DNA of 32,961 nucleotides from assembly GCA_031280795.1 (NCBI GenBank), contig JAITGF010000013.1:1-32961 (forward strand), read 5' to 3'. The stretch comes from Candidatus Ancillula prorhinotermitis (GTDB lineage Bacteria > Actinomycetota > Actinomycetes > Actinomycetales > Bifidobacteriaceae). This document shows positions 19,536-27,335 of this stretch, in pieces (within the stretch, counting starts at the first letter, position 1; every line of letters begins with the position of its first letter). The notes under the pieces were generated by a model. That model worked only from the letters and a program-made list of their open reading frames with translations. It did not search any database and was not told the DNA's origin. Both the position numbers and the translations under genes were made by a program.

Positions 19536-20828
19536 TTAGAAGTACCCAAGCGGGTTCACAGGCGACCCGTTTACCCAGACTTCAAAATGAAGGTGACACC
19601 CTGTAGAAGCACCAGTACCATTTGCCCCCCCACCGACGATGCCGATCGTCTGACCACGACTCACCCAAGCACCTTGGGAAGCATACACACCGCCGTATGG
19701 CATATGTTGATAGACGGTCATCAAATTTGACCCCCCGTTACTGCCGTGGTTAACAACGATATAATTGCCACGGGCTGAGTTGTAGGAGACTAAGTCTACC
19801 CGACCGTCTGCAGAAGCATGAATAGGAGTTCCGCAGCCTACATAACCAAAATCGACACCATTATGTACCCAACCAAATGCTGCGTAGTAGGCAGGGTCGT
19901 GAAATCCTGCCGTAATGCCGTGGTTACCAACTGGGTATGAAAGCACTCCGCCAGACCCATCGAAACCATCGCTGCCTGGGCTTTTGGCTATCGCGGCGAG
20001 GTCGGCTGAAAGCTTAGCTTCTTCCGCCTCAATTTGCGCTTTCATCGCCTCAAGATTAGCTTTCTGATGCTCTAAATCGGCCTTCTTTACTACCAGCGTG
20101 GCTTGCAAATTCTTTACTTGGACTTGCCACTGCTCAGCCTGGGCCTTAGCGGCAGCAGTAGCGCGTTCATTTTCGTCCGCGTCACGCTTTAGCTTCTCGA
20201 TTAGATCGTTCACAATCTTCAAACGGGCATCTTTTGTGCCAGCATCAGCTTTAAGTAGGGCGGCATTATTCAAAATGCGTGCTTGCGTCCTGGCAGCGGC
20301 AGCTTGGGCTTCAAGTGCTTCAACGTACTCCTTAGAGTCACCTGCCGAAATCATCAGATTCAAGCTCTGGAACTCGTCATCTCCTCGCATCTCCTCACGT
20401 GCAAGAGCAGCGATGGCAGCGTTAGAGCTGTCAAAATCCTGGTTGGCAGAGTCGAGCTGCTTTTCGATACGCTCTTTATCGGCTTGAGCAGCTTCGAGGC
20501 GTCTCGCTAACTTCTGAGCTTTCTCCACAGCAGCGTTGTAGTTCGCATTAGCAACTTCGGTGGCAGCGTTGGCGGCTGGTATTTGGACCTCTTCGATATC
20601 GGCTACTTCCGCCTCAACTTGGGCAAGCTTTGCAGAAATACCTTCAGTCGCAGCAACGTTTTCTTGCTTCGCCTTCGAGTTCTGACGGATAGCATTGTAC
20701 ACGTCTGAGGGGTTGTTCGCATCGTAGCCCTGCGCAAAATCCGGAGCTACCACTGATGCAAAAACAAGCGCAAGCATAACTACAAGCGCTTTAATAAGTA
20801 TGTTAAAGCGTTTCAATATTTTACTCAT
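19536..20828 (-). CDS. Secreted coiled-coil M23 peptidoglycan endopeptidase (EnvC-like, FtsEX-associated)
   Basis: A 430-residue exported protein. Residues 1-34 form a signal peptide (KRFNILIKALVVMLALVFA...). About 45-285 are Ala/Glu/Lys-rich and strongly predicted coiled coil. The C-terminal LytM/M23 domain (about 300-430) keeps the zinc and catalytic residues: HNGVDFG, the Tyr-Gln-His of VYQHM, and HLHFE. It should therefore be an active endopeptidase cutting peptidoglycan cross-bridges. It sits 32 bases after ftsX. In other bacteria FtsEX drives coiled-coil hydrolase partners (EnvC, PcsB, RipC), and the order ftsE-ftsX-hydrolase supports that partnership here. The division role is inferred from context and architecture. 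Confidence 0.92.
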   Translation of the reverse strand: MSKILKRFNILIKALVVMLALVFASVVAPDFAQGYDANNPSDVYNAIRQNSKAKQENVAATEGISAKLAQVEAEVADIEEVQIPAANAATEVANANYNAAVEKAQKLARRLEAAQADKERIEKQLDSANQDFDSSNAAIAALAREEMRGDDEFQSLNLMISAGDSKEYVEALEAQAAAARTQARILNNAALLKADAGTKDARLKIVNDLIEKLKRDADENERATAAAKAQAEQWQVQVKNLQATLVVKKADLEHQKANLEAMKAQIEAEEAKLSADLAAIAKSPGSDGFDGSGGVLSYPVGNHGITAGFHDPAYYAAFGWVHNGVDFGYVGCGTPIHASADGRVDLVSYNSARGNYIVVNHGSNGGSNLMTVYQHMPYGGVYASQGAWVSRGQTIGIVGGGANGTGASTGCHLHFEVWVNGSPVNPLGYF

Positions 20829-20860
20829 CTACTATGCAACTTCTGTGCCTGACACCCCCT

Positions 20861-21778
20861 TTAGACCTTTAAGTACTTTCTAAGCGTTACGATTGAAGAT
20901 ACAGAAGCTATGATTACGGCTACCCCAATAAGCAGCGGGAAGACTAGTAAGGAGTCAGCAGTGGTCACAAACTCCATAAACTTGTTATTTTGAGCTATCC
21001 ACCCATCGATAAATACTGAAACGATTCCTTGGATGAACCCTGAAGCTAAAAGAGCTCCAATCACAGCTGCGATAACGCCTTCTAAGATGAACGGAAGTTG
21101 TATGAACCAGTTTGACGCTCCGACTAAGCGCATTATTTCTGTTTCCTTCCAACGTGAAGCAGCCGATAGGCGAATCGTCGTGGCGATAAGTAGAGTGGCG
21201 GAAATGAGCATCAGTACTGCTAGCGAAATTGCTACTATGGTCAGCTGGTTAAGTGTATCGAAGATGCTTTGAAAAAGCTGGCGTTCGTCAGAAACTGTCT
21301 GCACTCCTTGGCGGTTGGTTAAGACATCAGCAACGACTTGGTAGTTCTCCGGGTTATTCAGTGAAAGGCGCATCGAAATCTGAAAGTCGTCCTCAGTCAA
21401 AGTCTTGCCTTGATAAATGCCACCGGGGTAACGTTTCTTGAACTTCTCGAATGCCTCAGCCTTAGTGATGACGTCCACAGCTTTCACATCTTCACCAAGC
21501 TCTGAGTTGATGATATCCTTAATCTTCTCCACATCAGTGTCAGTTGCGCCCTCACCGGTCGGGCAAGTGTAGGTGACTTCATTATCTGGGCAGAGCCAGA
21601 CAGCAACTTGAACTTTATCATACCAATCGCCTTTAGCCTTGCCGATTTGAAGTTGAATCAGAGCAGAAGACCCAACAAACACTAGTGAAATGAAGGTGAC
21701 GAGTACGACTGAAACCACCATGAAGAGGTTTCGGCGTAGATTTTGAAAGACTTCAGCGAGGATGAAAGTTGTGCGCAT
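20861..21778 (-). CDS. ftsX: Cell division protein FtsX (permease-like)
   Basis: A 305-residue membrane subunit that pairs with FtsE and transmits ATP-driven signals to cell-wall hydrolases. There is one helix near residues 20-42, then an extracellular loop carrying VAVWLCPDNEVTYTCPTGEG. The two Cys in this loop are typical of actinobacterial FtsX. Three further helices (about 175-200, 225-250 and 277-297) form the MacB/FtsX-like end. Its ATG overlaps the ftsE stop by one base (TAATG), indicating strict coupling. The downstream M23 coiled-coil protein is the likely partner of the outer loop. Confidence 0.96.
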   Translation of the reverse strand: MRTTFILAEVFQNLRRNLFMVVSVVLVTFISLVFVGSSALIQLQIGKAKGDWYDKVQVAVWLCPDNEVTYTCPTGEGATDTDVEKIKDIINSELGEDVKAVDVITKAEAFEKFKKRYPGGIYQGKTLTEDDFQISMRLSLNNPENYQVVADVLTNRQGVQTVSDERQLFQSIFDTLNQLTIVAISLAVLMLISATLLIATTIRLSAASRWKETEIMRLVGASNWFIQLPFILEGVIAAVIGALLASGFIQGIVSVFIDGWIAQNNKFMEFVTTADSLLVFPLLIGVAVIIASVSSIVTLRKYLKV

Positions 21779-22923
21779 TATTTGCCACCATCCTTAGCAT
21801 CGTCTTTGGGTTTAGGGCCGAGATTGAGGCCAGAGCTGCGGGCGGCGCCTCGAGTGGTGTCACGAGCAGTTCCAAGGTTAGTGCTCTTAGATGTGTCAGG
21901 CTTCAACATGTTCATAACTGGACGCGTATCGAAGGCGCCGGAGTGGAAGATGTCCTTGGGGGTGTCGAAATACTGTGCGAACATGCTGTCAGAATCGTTT
22001 CTATGAGCTTCATCTTGACTGTCAAGCGCAAACTCATTGGAGCGGGAATCAGGGTTCTCGATGTTATTGATATCTTCTTGACCAATCTTGCGCGCGATTT
22101 TGGGAATCTTTACCGTTAAATACTCGCTACTTTCTTCGAGGACGTCGTAGTTGCTTATATCGGGCACGACTTCGGTAGGGAGTTGATCAGCATACTCTTC
22201 ATGAATTACTGCTTGAGGCACAGGCTTAAGCTTGGCGATTTCAGAGATGTACTTAGCGTTTTCTTCATCACGAACTAGCTTGCCGGAGCGCAATTCTAGT
22301 ACACGTTTTTGAAAGGAATTGACGATTTCTTCAGAGTGGGTCGCCATCAAGATTGTGGTACCCATTTTGTTGATGGATTCAAACACCTGCATGATATCGG
22401 CACTAGTAGCAGGATCAAGGTTACCGGTGGGCTCATCAGCAAGGATAATCAACGGCTTATTGACGAAGGCTCTGGCAATACCAACCCTTTGGCGCTCACC
22501 ACCGGAGAGCTGATCAGGGAAGCGCTCAGCTTTATCAGCAAGGCCTACTAACTCTAGTGCTTGGGGGACTAAAGTTTTGATTTCTCGACGCGTTTTGCCG
22601 ATGACCTGCAGAGCAAAGGCGACGTTTTCGTAGACAGTTTTCTTATCAAGCAGGCGGAAGTTTTGGAAGACGACCCCGATTTGCTGGCGAAACTGTGGCA
22701 CGCGCCAGTTGGTTAGGGTTTTCAAATCGCGCCCAGCGACTTGAATGTCACCTTCGTTAGCGCGCTCAGAGCGTAAGATCAGGCTGAGTAAGGTAGACTT
22801 TCCCGACCCAGACGAGCCGACTATGAAGACGAATTCACCGCGCGAAACATTAAAGGTCACATCATCTAGTGCAAGATGAGCCCCTTCTTTATAGGCCTTA
22901 GAAACACCTTCGAACTTAATCAT
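21778..22923 (-). CDS. ftsE: Cell division ATP-binding protein FtsE with long C-terminal tail
   Basis: The ABC ATPase of FtsEX. It shows Walker A GSSGSGKSTLL (about 36-46), Q-loop VFQNFRLLDKKTVYENVAF, signature LSGGERQRVGIA and Walker B LIILADEPTGNLD. The catalytic domain is complete by about residue 225. About 155 more residues follow (total 381 against about 220-230 usual); they are charged, poor in hydrophobic residues and end GLNLGPKPKDDAKDGGK, so probably a disordered cytoplasmic tail. The ATG at 22923 lies 11 bases from a strong extended -10 box, so the mRNA has at most a very short leader. It is first in ftsE-ftsX-M23-truA. Confidence 0.96.
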   Translation of the reverse strand: MIKFEGVSKAYKEGAHLALDDVTFNVSRGEFVFIVGSSGSGKSTLLSLILRSERANEGDIQVAGRDLKTLTNWRVPQFRQQIGVVFQNFRLLDKKTVYENVAFALQVIGKTRREIKTLVPQALELVGLADKAERFPDQLSGGERQRVGIARAFVNKPLIILADEPTGNLDPATSADIMQVFESINKMGTTILMATHSEEIVNSFQKRVLELRSGKLVRDEENAKYISEIAKLKPVPQAVIHEEYADQLPTEVVPDISNYDVLEESSEYLTVKIPKIARKIGQEDINNIENPDSRSNEFALDSQDEAHRNDSDSMFAQYFDTPKDIFHSGAFDTRPVMNMLKPDTSKSTNLGTARDTTRGAARSSGLNLGPKPKDDAKDGGK

Positions 22924-22934
22924 ATAGTAATATT

Positions 22935-22943
22935 ATTATACCA
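22935..22943 (-). promoter_or_regulatory. ftsE promoter, extended -10 box, near-leaderless
   Basis: TGG-TATAAT occupies 22943-22935 on the minus strand, 11 bases before the ftsE ATG. The region upstream, where a -35 would be, lies inside a 23-bp sequence repeated at the end of the FHA gene; its GCGCAC does not resemble a -35 consensus. Confidence 0.65.
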
Positions 22944-22966
22944 CATCTTTTCGCTACGTGCGCGGG
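22944..22966. repeat. 23-bp direct repeat, copy 1 (ftsE promoter)
   Basis: An identical 23-base sequence (CATCTTTTCG...GCGCGGG) is found here and at 23095-23117, 151 bases apart. This copy abuts the ftsE -10 box. Confidence 0.85.
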
Positions 22967-22978
22967 GAACCCACGCAC
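22958..22978. other. Hairpin GTGCG-C-GGG / CCC-A-CGCAC
   Basis: The arms GTGCG (22958-22962) plus GGG (22964-22966) pair with CCC (22970-22972) plus CGCAC (22974-22978), with one mismatch and a three-base loop. It sits upstream of the ftsE promoter. No T-tract follows, so it is not a classic terminator. Confidence 0.45.
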
Positions 22979-23005
22979 TTGCTCAAAGTGTGGTATTGAT
23001 AAGGA

Positions 23006-23022
23006 AAAATGCTCTGCATTTT
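23006..23022. terminator. Small hairpin AAAATGC-TCT-GCATTTT, possible weak terminator
   Basis: A perfect 7-bp inverted repeat with a three-base loop lies between the FHA gene and ftsE. The stem is A+T-rich and short. It may back up the larger hairpin at 23046-23090; alone it would be weak. Confidence 0.35.
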
Positions 23023-23045
23023 AACCTACTGATAGCATAACACTT

Positions 23046-23090
23046 GTTTTTGGTCGCCGTTTTCAAAAAACTTTGAAAACTACCAAAAAC
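23046..23090 (-). terminator. Long nested hairpin, likely terminator of the RCK-FHA operon
   Basis: Two consecutive arm pairs nest: GTTTTTGGT (23046-23054) with ACCAAAAAC (23082-23090), and GTTTTCAAA (23059-23067) with TTTGAAAAC (23072-23080), separated by a 4-versus-1-base bulge and a 4-base loop. This gives an 18-bp stem just downstream of the FHA stop. The arms themselves contain T/A runs, so it could act as a terminator or protect the transcript end. Confidence 0.65.
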
Positions 23091-23094
23091 GTTG

Positions 23095-23117
23095 CATCTT
23101 TTCGCTACGTGCGCGGG
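23095..23117. repeat. 23-bp direct repeat, copy 2 (FHA gene 3' end)
   Basis: Identical to 22944-22966. This copy contains the last three sense codons and the stop of the FHA gene (P-R-T-stop). Confidence 0.85.
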
Positions 23118-23446
23118 AGTAATGTGCATGTAAAGTAAACATCTCCGAGGCGGACGCGCGTGCCTGGCACAATTTCGAGGGGGTTTCCGTTTTGCACAAC
23201 GGTTTCGAAATCTGACTCGCCTTGGAAGAAAGTGCCATTAGTAGACTCTAAATCTTCAATCAGGAGCTTACCTTCTTGGCTGATGGCGAGGGCAGCGTGC
23301 GTTTTGGACATGGTTTTAGTGCTGTCTTGCACAGCAATCAGATCAGCATTTGGCATCACGTCTTTATCAGGGTTGCGCCCGATGAGCGTAAAGCCTTTTA
23401 TCTCAAACTCTTGTCCGTCATCAAAGCGAATTACGTACATGCTCAT
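23105..23446 (-). CDS. FHA-domain protein
   Basis: A 113-residue protein that is essentially one forkhead-associated domain, a phosphothreonine-binding module. Visible FHA motifs are IGRNPDKDV (Gly-Arg of the first conserved loop), SKTHAAL (the Ser and His of the binding loop) and DLESTNGTFFQG (the TNG loop). The ATG at 23446 has GGGAGG about 9 bases upstream; a TTG 15 bases earlier is not needed. It overlaps a 36-codon frame by four bases (ATGA). With no enzymatic domain, it may act as an adaptor reading Ser/Thr kinase signals; the phosphorylated partner is unknown. The last residues lie in a duplicated 23-bp segment. Confidence 0.9.
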   Translation of the reverse strand: MSMYVIRFDDGQEFEIKGFTLIGRNPDKDVMPNADLIAVQDSTKTMSKTHAALAISQEGKLLIEDLESTNGTFFQGESDFETVVQNGNPLEIVPGTRVRLGDVYFTCTLLPRT

Positions 23447-23553
23447 AGCTTTTCCTCCCAACCTTCCCGCGCGACCTTTCGTGCAAGCTTTTCATCAGGG
23501 CATTGTGCACATGGCGTTGCGCTTAATTTTTTTGCATTCTTCACATCAAACAT
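23443..23553 (-). CDS. Putative 36-residue CxxC microprotein
   Basis: A small frame reads MFDVKNAKKLSATPCAQCPD and then continues EKLARKVAREGWEEKL. It starts 10 bases after the stop of the RCK gene and its TGA overlaps the ATG of the FHA gene (ATGA), so it fills the gap exactly and would couple the two. CAQC could bind zinc or form a disulfide, and the second half looks like an amphipathic basic/acidic helix. No clear Shine-Dalgarno precedes it, so expression would depend on coupling to the upstream gene. I recognise no family. It could simply be a translation-coupling leader, or chance. Confidence 0.5.
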   Translation of the reverse strand: MFDVKNAKKLSATPCAQCPDEKLARKVAREGWEEKL

Positions 23554-23563
23554 AATTTTTCGG

Positions 23564-24415
23564 CTAATTTTTCTGCGCGAACCTTTCGATCAGCTCAGGA
23601 GCACCGCCGACCACGATAGTATCCCCTGGTAAAATCCGAGTATCTTGCGTAGCTGACTCAATCTCCTCGCCAGGCGTTTTAGTGCCCAGGATAGTGATAC
23701 CGTACTTAGTTCGTACGCGTGACTCCCCTAGCTTGAAGCCTTGAATTTCTTTCGGAGCGAACATCTTAACGATGGTGAAATCTTCATCCACTTTAATGTA
23801 ATCAATAAGCTTTCCAGACACTAAGTGCCCCACTTTTTCTCCAGCATCAGCTTCTGGGTTTACGATGTGATGCACTCCGATGCGCTCAAGAATGTGGGCA
23901 TGTTGCTCAGTGGTTGCTTTTGCCCAAACGTGCTTCACGTTGAAGTCGAGTAGATTACCTGCTACTAACACGCTCGCTTGGATGTCAGTACCTATTGCCA
24001 CAATGGCAGTAGAAAAATCGTCGAGACCAACCCCTTTGGCAGCGATTGGATCAGTCATATCAACTTCAACGCATGGAAAATCTAGCGACCAATACTGGAC
24101 TAGCTTTGGGTTCGTGTCAGCACAAAGCACGTCCACGCCCATTGAATCAAGGGTTTTTGCAACTGATGTTCCGAAACGACCAAGCCCGATGATTAGCACG
24201 CCTTTTTTGCCGATGCTTTCATAAACTGCGGCAGTGCTCTCAAGATGGGATAAGGTGTTCAGTAAGCTGTCCTGCGGGGGCGTACTTGGCAGAACTTTCG
24301 ATGGGGCGTTTGATGGCATGGCTGCAGACCTGCCTGCGAGCGCATTTAAGTGTGGAGAAGTATTCGCTAGATTTTGCTCTGCGACAACCTCAGACGATGC
24401 TACCTTATCATTCAT
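23564..24415 (-). CDS. RCK-domain potassium channel/transport regulator (TrkA/KtrA-like)
   Basis: A 283-residue cytoplasmic protein. After about 70 low-complexity residues comes an RCK_N Rossmann domain with GLGRFGTSVAKTL (about 77-89), an acidic residue ending strand two (CADTN) and the DMTDP turn. An RCK_C-like domain (about 205-283) ends in LPGDTIVVGGAPELIERF. Such proteins bind NAD(H) or ATP/ADP and gate Trk/Ktr potassium channels. No ktrB or trkH lies in the window, so the membrane partner must be elsewhere. The -10 box 8 bases upstream supports the ATG at 24415 and hence the unusual N-terminal extension. It heads the operon with the 36-codon frame and the FHA gene. Confidence 0.88.
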   Translation of the reverse strand: MNDKVASSEVVAEQNLANTSPHLNALAGRSAAMPSNAPSKVLPSTPPQDSLLNTLSHLESTAAVYESIGKKGVLIIGLGRFGTSVAKTLDSMGVDVLCADTNPKLVQYWSLDFPCVEVDMTDPIAAKGVGLDDFSTAIVAIGTDIQASVLVAGNLLDFNVKHVWAKATTEQHAHILERIGVHHIVNPEADAGEKVGHLVSGKLIDYIKVDEDFTIVKMFAPKEIQGFKLGESRVRTKYGITILGTKTPGEEIESATQDTRILPGDTIVVGGAPELIERFAQKN

Positions 24416-24423
24416 CTAGTTCA

Positions 24424-24432
24424 ATTATACCA
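24424..24432 (-). promoter_or_regulatory. Promoter of the RCK gene, extended -10, leaderless
   Basis: TGG-TATAAT occupies 24432-24424 on the minus strand, with only 8 bases to the ATG at 24415. The transcript would start at or within a base or two of the start codon. No convincing -35 is seen. Confidence 0.65.
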
Positions 24433-24480
24433 CAGATCAGGCATGGGCGCGCACGGAATCTCGCTCACCATATCTACCCC

Positions 24481-25878
24481 TTAGGATATGTTACGAGAAT
24501 ACGTTACACCATCGGCAGTATCCACAAGCACTACCCCTTCTGCAAGGAGTTCGTCTCGAATCGCATCTGCTAATACGAAGTCCTTGGCTTGCTTGGCCTT
24601 AGCACGCGCTTCAATCTTCTGCTCGATTGCTTCGCGCTCAGCTTTGGTAAAGCTATCTGACTCATCTTCGAACGCGCTCACCCAATGCGGGTCGAAGGGG
24701 TCGATACCAAGTATACTTAACGCTCTACGAAGATACAAGACGGGGAGATTTTTCTTCATGCCGATGTGAATGGCAGCTAGAGCCCCACTAGTGCTAAAAT
24801 CAGCGCGCATTGCAGCATCAAACTCCGGAAAGACGCGGATATCCACACTCTCCACAAGGTCTTTCGTGTACTTAGCGCCACCGACGTTATCTAAGTGATT
24901 GTATATACGCTTGATAGCTGTGCGGGCAGCAGGCAAAGTATCTGGCGTCCACTCTAACATCGACCGGTAATGCACGCCGACGAGGGCGTAACGCAGACTG
25001 AGAGCGTCTAGTAGGCTTTCCTTCACCACTTCAAAGACACACAGGCCATTACCTAAGCTCTTGCTCATCTTTTCACCTTTAGCTGTCACCCAAGCTGAAT
25101 GCATCCAAATATTGGCAAAACCATCACCGCGCGCCTTGGCCTGGGCGAGCTCGTTCTCATGGTGTGGGAATCGCAAATCTAGACCACCCCCGTGGATATC
25201 AAAGCGCTCCCCTAGCAAAGCGGTAGACATTGCCGTGCACTCAGTATGCCACCCCGGCCTCCCCCTACCCCAAGGTGAATCCCAGCTTGCGTCGAGAGGG
25301 TCATGCTTCGAAGGCGCTTTCCAGAGGGCAAAATCGCGTGGAGAGCGTTTGTCTGGTCTGGCATCTTCCTCGGAAACCTCAAGCGAGCTAGCATCTTCTT
25401 GGTTGGTAAGCTCACCGTATGATTTGAGTGCTTCAGTATCGAACCAGACATCCCCTGGCTCGCCTTCGTAGGCGTTACCAGCTTCGATGATGTCTTGTAC
25501 AAGCTCAATCTGCGCCTCGATGTATTCGGTAGCGTGCGGAGTGTGGGTCGGCCTTAATACGCCGAGCTTGTCGTACGCGTCGAAAAATTGCTTTTCGTGG
25601 ATCTGCGCCCACTCTTTCCAGGGAACGCCAGCATCTTTTGACTTGTGGAGAATCTTATCGTCAATATCGGTGACGTTCTGAACGAAGGTAACGCTATAGC
25701 CAGCTGCCATCAAGTAGCGGCGGATCGTATCAAAGGCGACTGCAACGCGCATATGGCCGATGTGCGGTGTCGACTGGACAGTAGGGCCACACACGTAGAT
25801 ACCGACCTCACGCCCGCCTTTATCAAGTGGTGTAAATGGCGCTTGCTTCTTAGTGGCTGAATTATAGATTTCAATCAT
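24481..25878 (-). CDS. cysS: Cysteinyl-tRNA synthetase
   Basis: Charges tRNA-Cys. This class I synthetase of 465 residues has the zinc Cys of YVCGPTVQ (about 30), HIGH in TPHIGHMRVA (about 39), the zinc ligands in WHTECTAMS and HHENE, and KMSKS in KGEKMSKSLGNG. The DALR-like end is present. I start at the ATG at 25878 because AGGGAG lies 7 bases upstream; a longer frame to 25905 would lie inside cca. It overlaps the cca stop by 8 bases, so the two form one operon. Some Actinobacteria carry the paralogue MshC, but MshC lacks this full tRNA-binding length, so CysS is preferred. Confidence 0.97.
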   Translation of the reverse strand: MIEIYNSATKKQAPFTPLDKGGREVGIYVCGPTVQSTPHIGHMRVAVAFDTIRRYLMAAGYSVTFVQNVTDIDDKILHKSKDAGVPWKEWAQIHEKQFFDAYDKLGVLRPTHTPHATEYIEAQIELVQDIIEAGNAYEGEPGDVWFDTEALKSYGELTNQEDASSLEVSEEDARPDKRSPRDFALWKAPSKHDPLDASWDSPWGRGRPGWHTECTAMSTALLGERFDIHGGGLDLRFPHHENELAQAKARGDGFANIWMHSAWVTAKGEKMSKSLGNGLCVFEVVKESLLDALSLRYALVGVHYRSMLEWTPDTLPAARTAIKRIYNHLDNVGGAKYTKDLVESVDIRVFPEFDAAMRADFSTSGALAAIHIGMKKNLPVLYLRRALSILGIDPFDPHWVSAFEDESDSFTKAEREAIEQKIEARAKAKQAKDFVLADAIRDELLAEGVVLVDTADGVTYSRNIS

Positions 25879-27286
25879 TTTTGAACTCCCTTTTGGCAAA
25901 ATCAAGTAGCATTTTCGTAGCCTCCTCCTTAGAAACTGGTCCGTTTTCTATACGGTGATTAAGTAGGTAATCGTAAGATTTGCCGATTTTCCACCCCTCT
26001 TTACCCTCGCCGACGCCTAGAACTTCCATAATTTCGTGCCCGTTTAAGTCTGGGCGGATCTTGCCGAGCTCTTCTTGCTCCTCAATTTCGTTTATGCGTT
26101 GCTCAATATCGTCGTAGGCGTGAGCTAAACGGGAAGCTTTGCGAGAGTTCTGGGTAGTTACGTCCGACCTAGTTAAAACGTGCAGTCTTTTCAGCAGATC
26201 CCCAGCATCATGTGCGTATCGCCGCACCGCCGAATCCGTCCACTTCGCATCACCGTAGCCATAAAAACGCATATGAAGCTCAACGAGCTTGGCAACATTC
26301 CGGGTGGTTTCCTTGTCGAAACGCAGCGTTTTTAGCACTCTGAGCGCTATCTTCGCCCCGATAACGTCATGCATTCGAAAAGAAACCTTGCCGCGGGAGT
26401 CAAAGCGCCTAGTTTGCGGCTTGGCGATGTCATGTAGCAAACAAGCGAAACGTATCGTCAGATCAGGCCCACCTAAGTAGTCGTTTTCGTAACGAAGTGA
26501 ATTTTCTAACACTTTCAAAGTATGTGCGTACACGTCTTTGTGGTGGTGAGAAGGGTCGATCTGCATTTTAAGCGCCGGCAACTCGGGCACGATGTAGTCG
26601 ATCAAACCAGAGTCCACCAAAGCATCCACACCGATGGATGGGCGTGGTGAAAGTATCAGCTTGGTAAACTCGTCGCGGATGCGTTCTTTGGAGACTATGC
26701 TGATTCGCTCATGCATTTCAAGGATCGCCGCCGCAGTTTCCGCTTCGATCCTGAAGCCAAGCTGGGCAAGAAATCGCACTGCTCGCATCATGCGTAAAGG
26801 GTCGTCATCAAAGCTTTTAGCAGGTTCTATCGGCGTCCTAAGCAAAGATCGGCCAATATCTGCCACACCCCCGAATGGGTCCTCTAGAGAAATGTTAGGC
26901 AATCGAAGAGCTATCGCATTGACGGTGAAGTCGCGCCGGCTTAGGTCCCCTCTCAATGTGTCACCGTATTTCACAAGTGGCTTTCGTGAGCTTGGGTCAT
27001 ACTCATCAGTGCGGTAAGTAGTGACTTCCACCTGCAAAGGCTTACCGTCAACGTATTTGTTGCCCCCGATCGTACCGAAATCCTTGCCGATATCCCAAAG
27101 GTCATCTAAGTAGCCAGATAGTAAACTCTTCACTTTTTCAGGGCGGGCATTTGTGGTGAAGTCTAAGTCTTGGGAAGGCCGGCGCAATATAATATCGCGA
27201 ACGCTGCCACCTACTAGCGCTAGCTCATAACCAGCCGCTTCAAAGACTTGACCAAGTTCTATAGCCGTCTTAGGAACATCAAACAC
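25871..27286 (-). CDS. cca: CCA tRNA nucleotidyltransferase (class II, with HD domain)
   Basis: Adds or repairs the 3' CCA of tRNAs. The head domain shows LVGGSVRD (about 25) and the metal-binding DLDF (about 39-42), then the RRDFTVNAIAL region and the R-rich DDPLRMMRAVRFLAQLGF motif. A C-terminal HD domain (HHHKDVYAHTLKVLENS, LLHDIAKP) is typical of the actinobacterial enzyme. The start is one of three in-frame GTGs at 27295, 27292 and 27286. I choose 27286 because GGGAGG at 27300-27295 is then spaced 8 bases; the first two would overlap or touch the ribosome-binding site. It is divergent from a DUF6049-like gene, an arrangement common in Actinobacteria, and overlaps cysS downstream. Confidence 0.96.
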   Translation of the reverse strand: MFDVPKTAIELGQVFEAAGYELALVGGSVRDIILRRPSQDLDFTTNARPEKVKSLLSGYLDDLWDIGKDFGTIGGNKYVDGKPLQVEVTTYRTDEYDPSSRKPLVKYGDTLRGDLSRRDFTVNAIALRLPNISLEDPFGGVADIGRSLLRTPIEPAKSFDDDPLRMMRAVRFLAQLGFRIEAETAAAILEMHERISIVSKERIRDEFTKLILSPRPSIGVDALVDSGLIDYIVPELPALKMQIDPSHHHKDVYAHTLKVLENSLRYENDYLGGPDLTIRFACLLHDIAKPQTRRFDSRGKVSFRMHDVIGAKIALRVLKTLRFDKETTRNVAKLVELHMRFYGYGDAKWTDSAVRRYAHDAGDLLKRLHVLTRSDVTTQNSRKASRLAHAYDDIEQRINEIEEQEELGKIRPDLNGHEIMEVLGVGEGKEGWKIGKSYDYLLNHRIENGPVSKEEATKMLLDFAKREFKND

Positions 27287-27309
27287 TTGCACCACCTCCC
27301 GAAATGTGA

Positions 27310-27335
27310 TATACTTGTGATATAATGCTATTATA
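27310..27335. promoter_or_regulatory. Divergent promoter region between cca and the DUF6049-like gene
   Basis: Plus strand: TATACT at 27310-27315 lies 9 bases before the ATG at 27325 and would give a leaderless mRNA. Minus strand: TATAAT at 27335-27330 would give a cca leader of about 35-40 nt that contains the GGGAGG ribosome-binding site. The two promoters overlap, so the genes may compete. The -35 boxes are weak. Confidence 0.5.

Noticed and set aside
22924..23104. Possible small RNA or riboswitch in the gap between ftsE and the FHA gene
   Set aside because: Hairpins are present, but the promoter is only 11 bases from ftsE, so the structured part is not in its leader, and no known riboswitch core was recognised.
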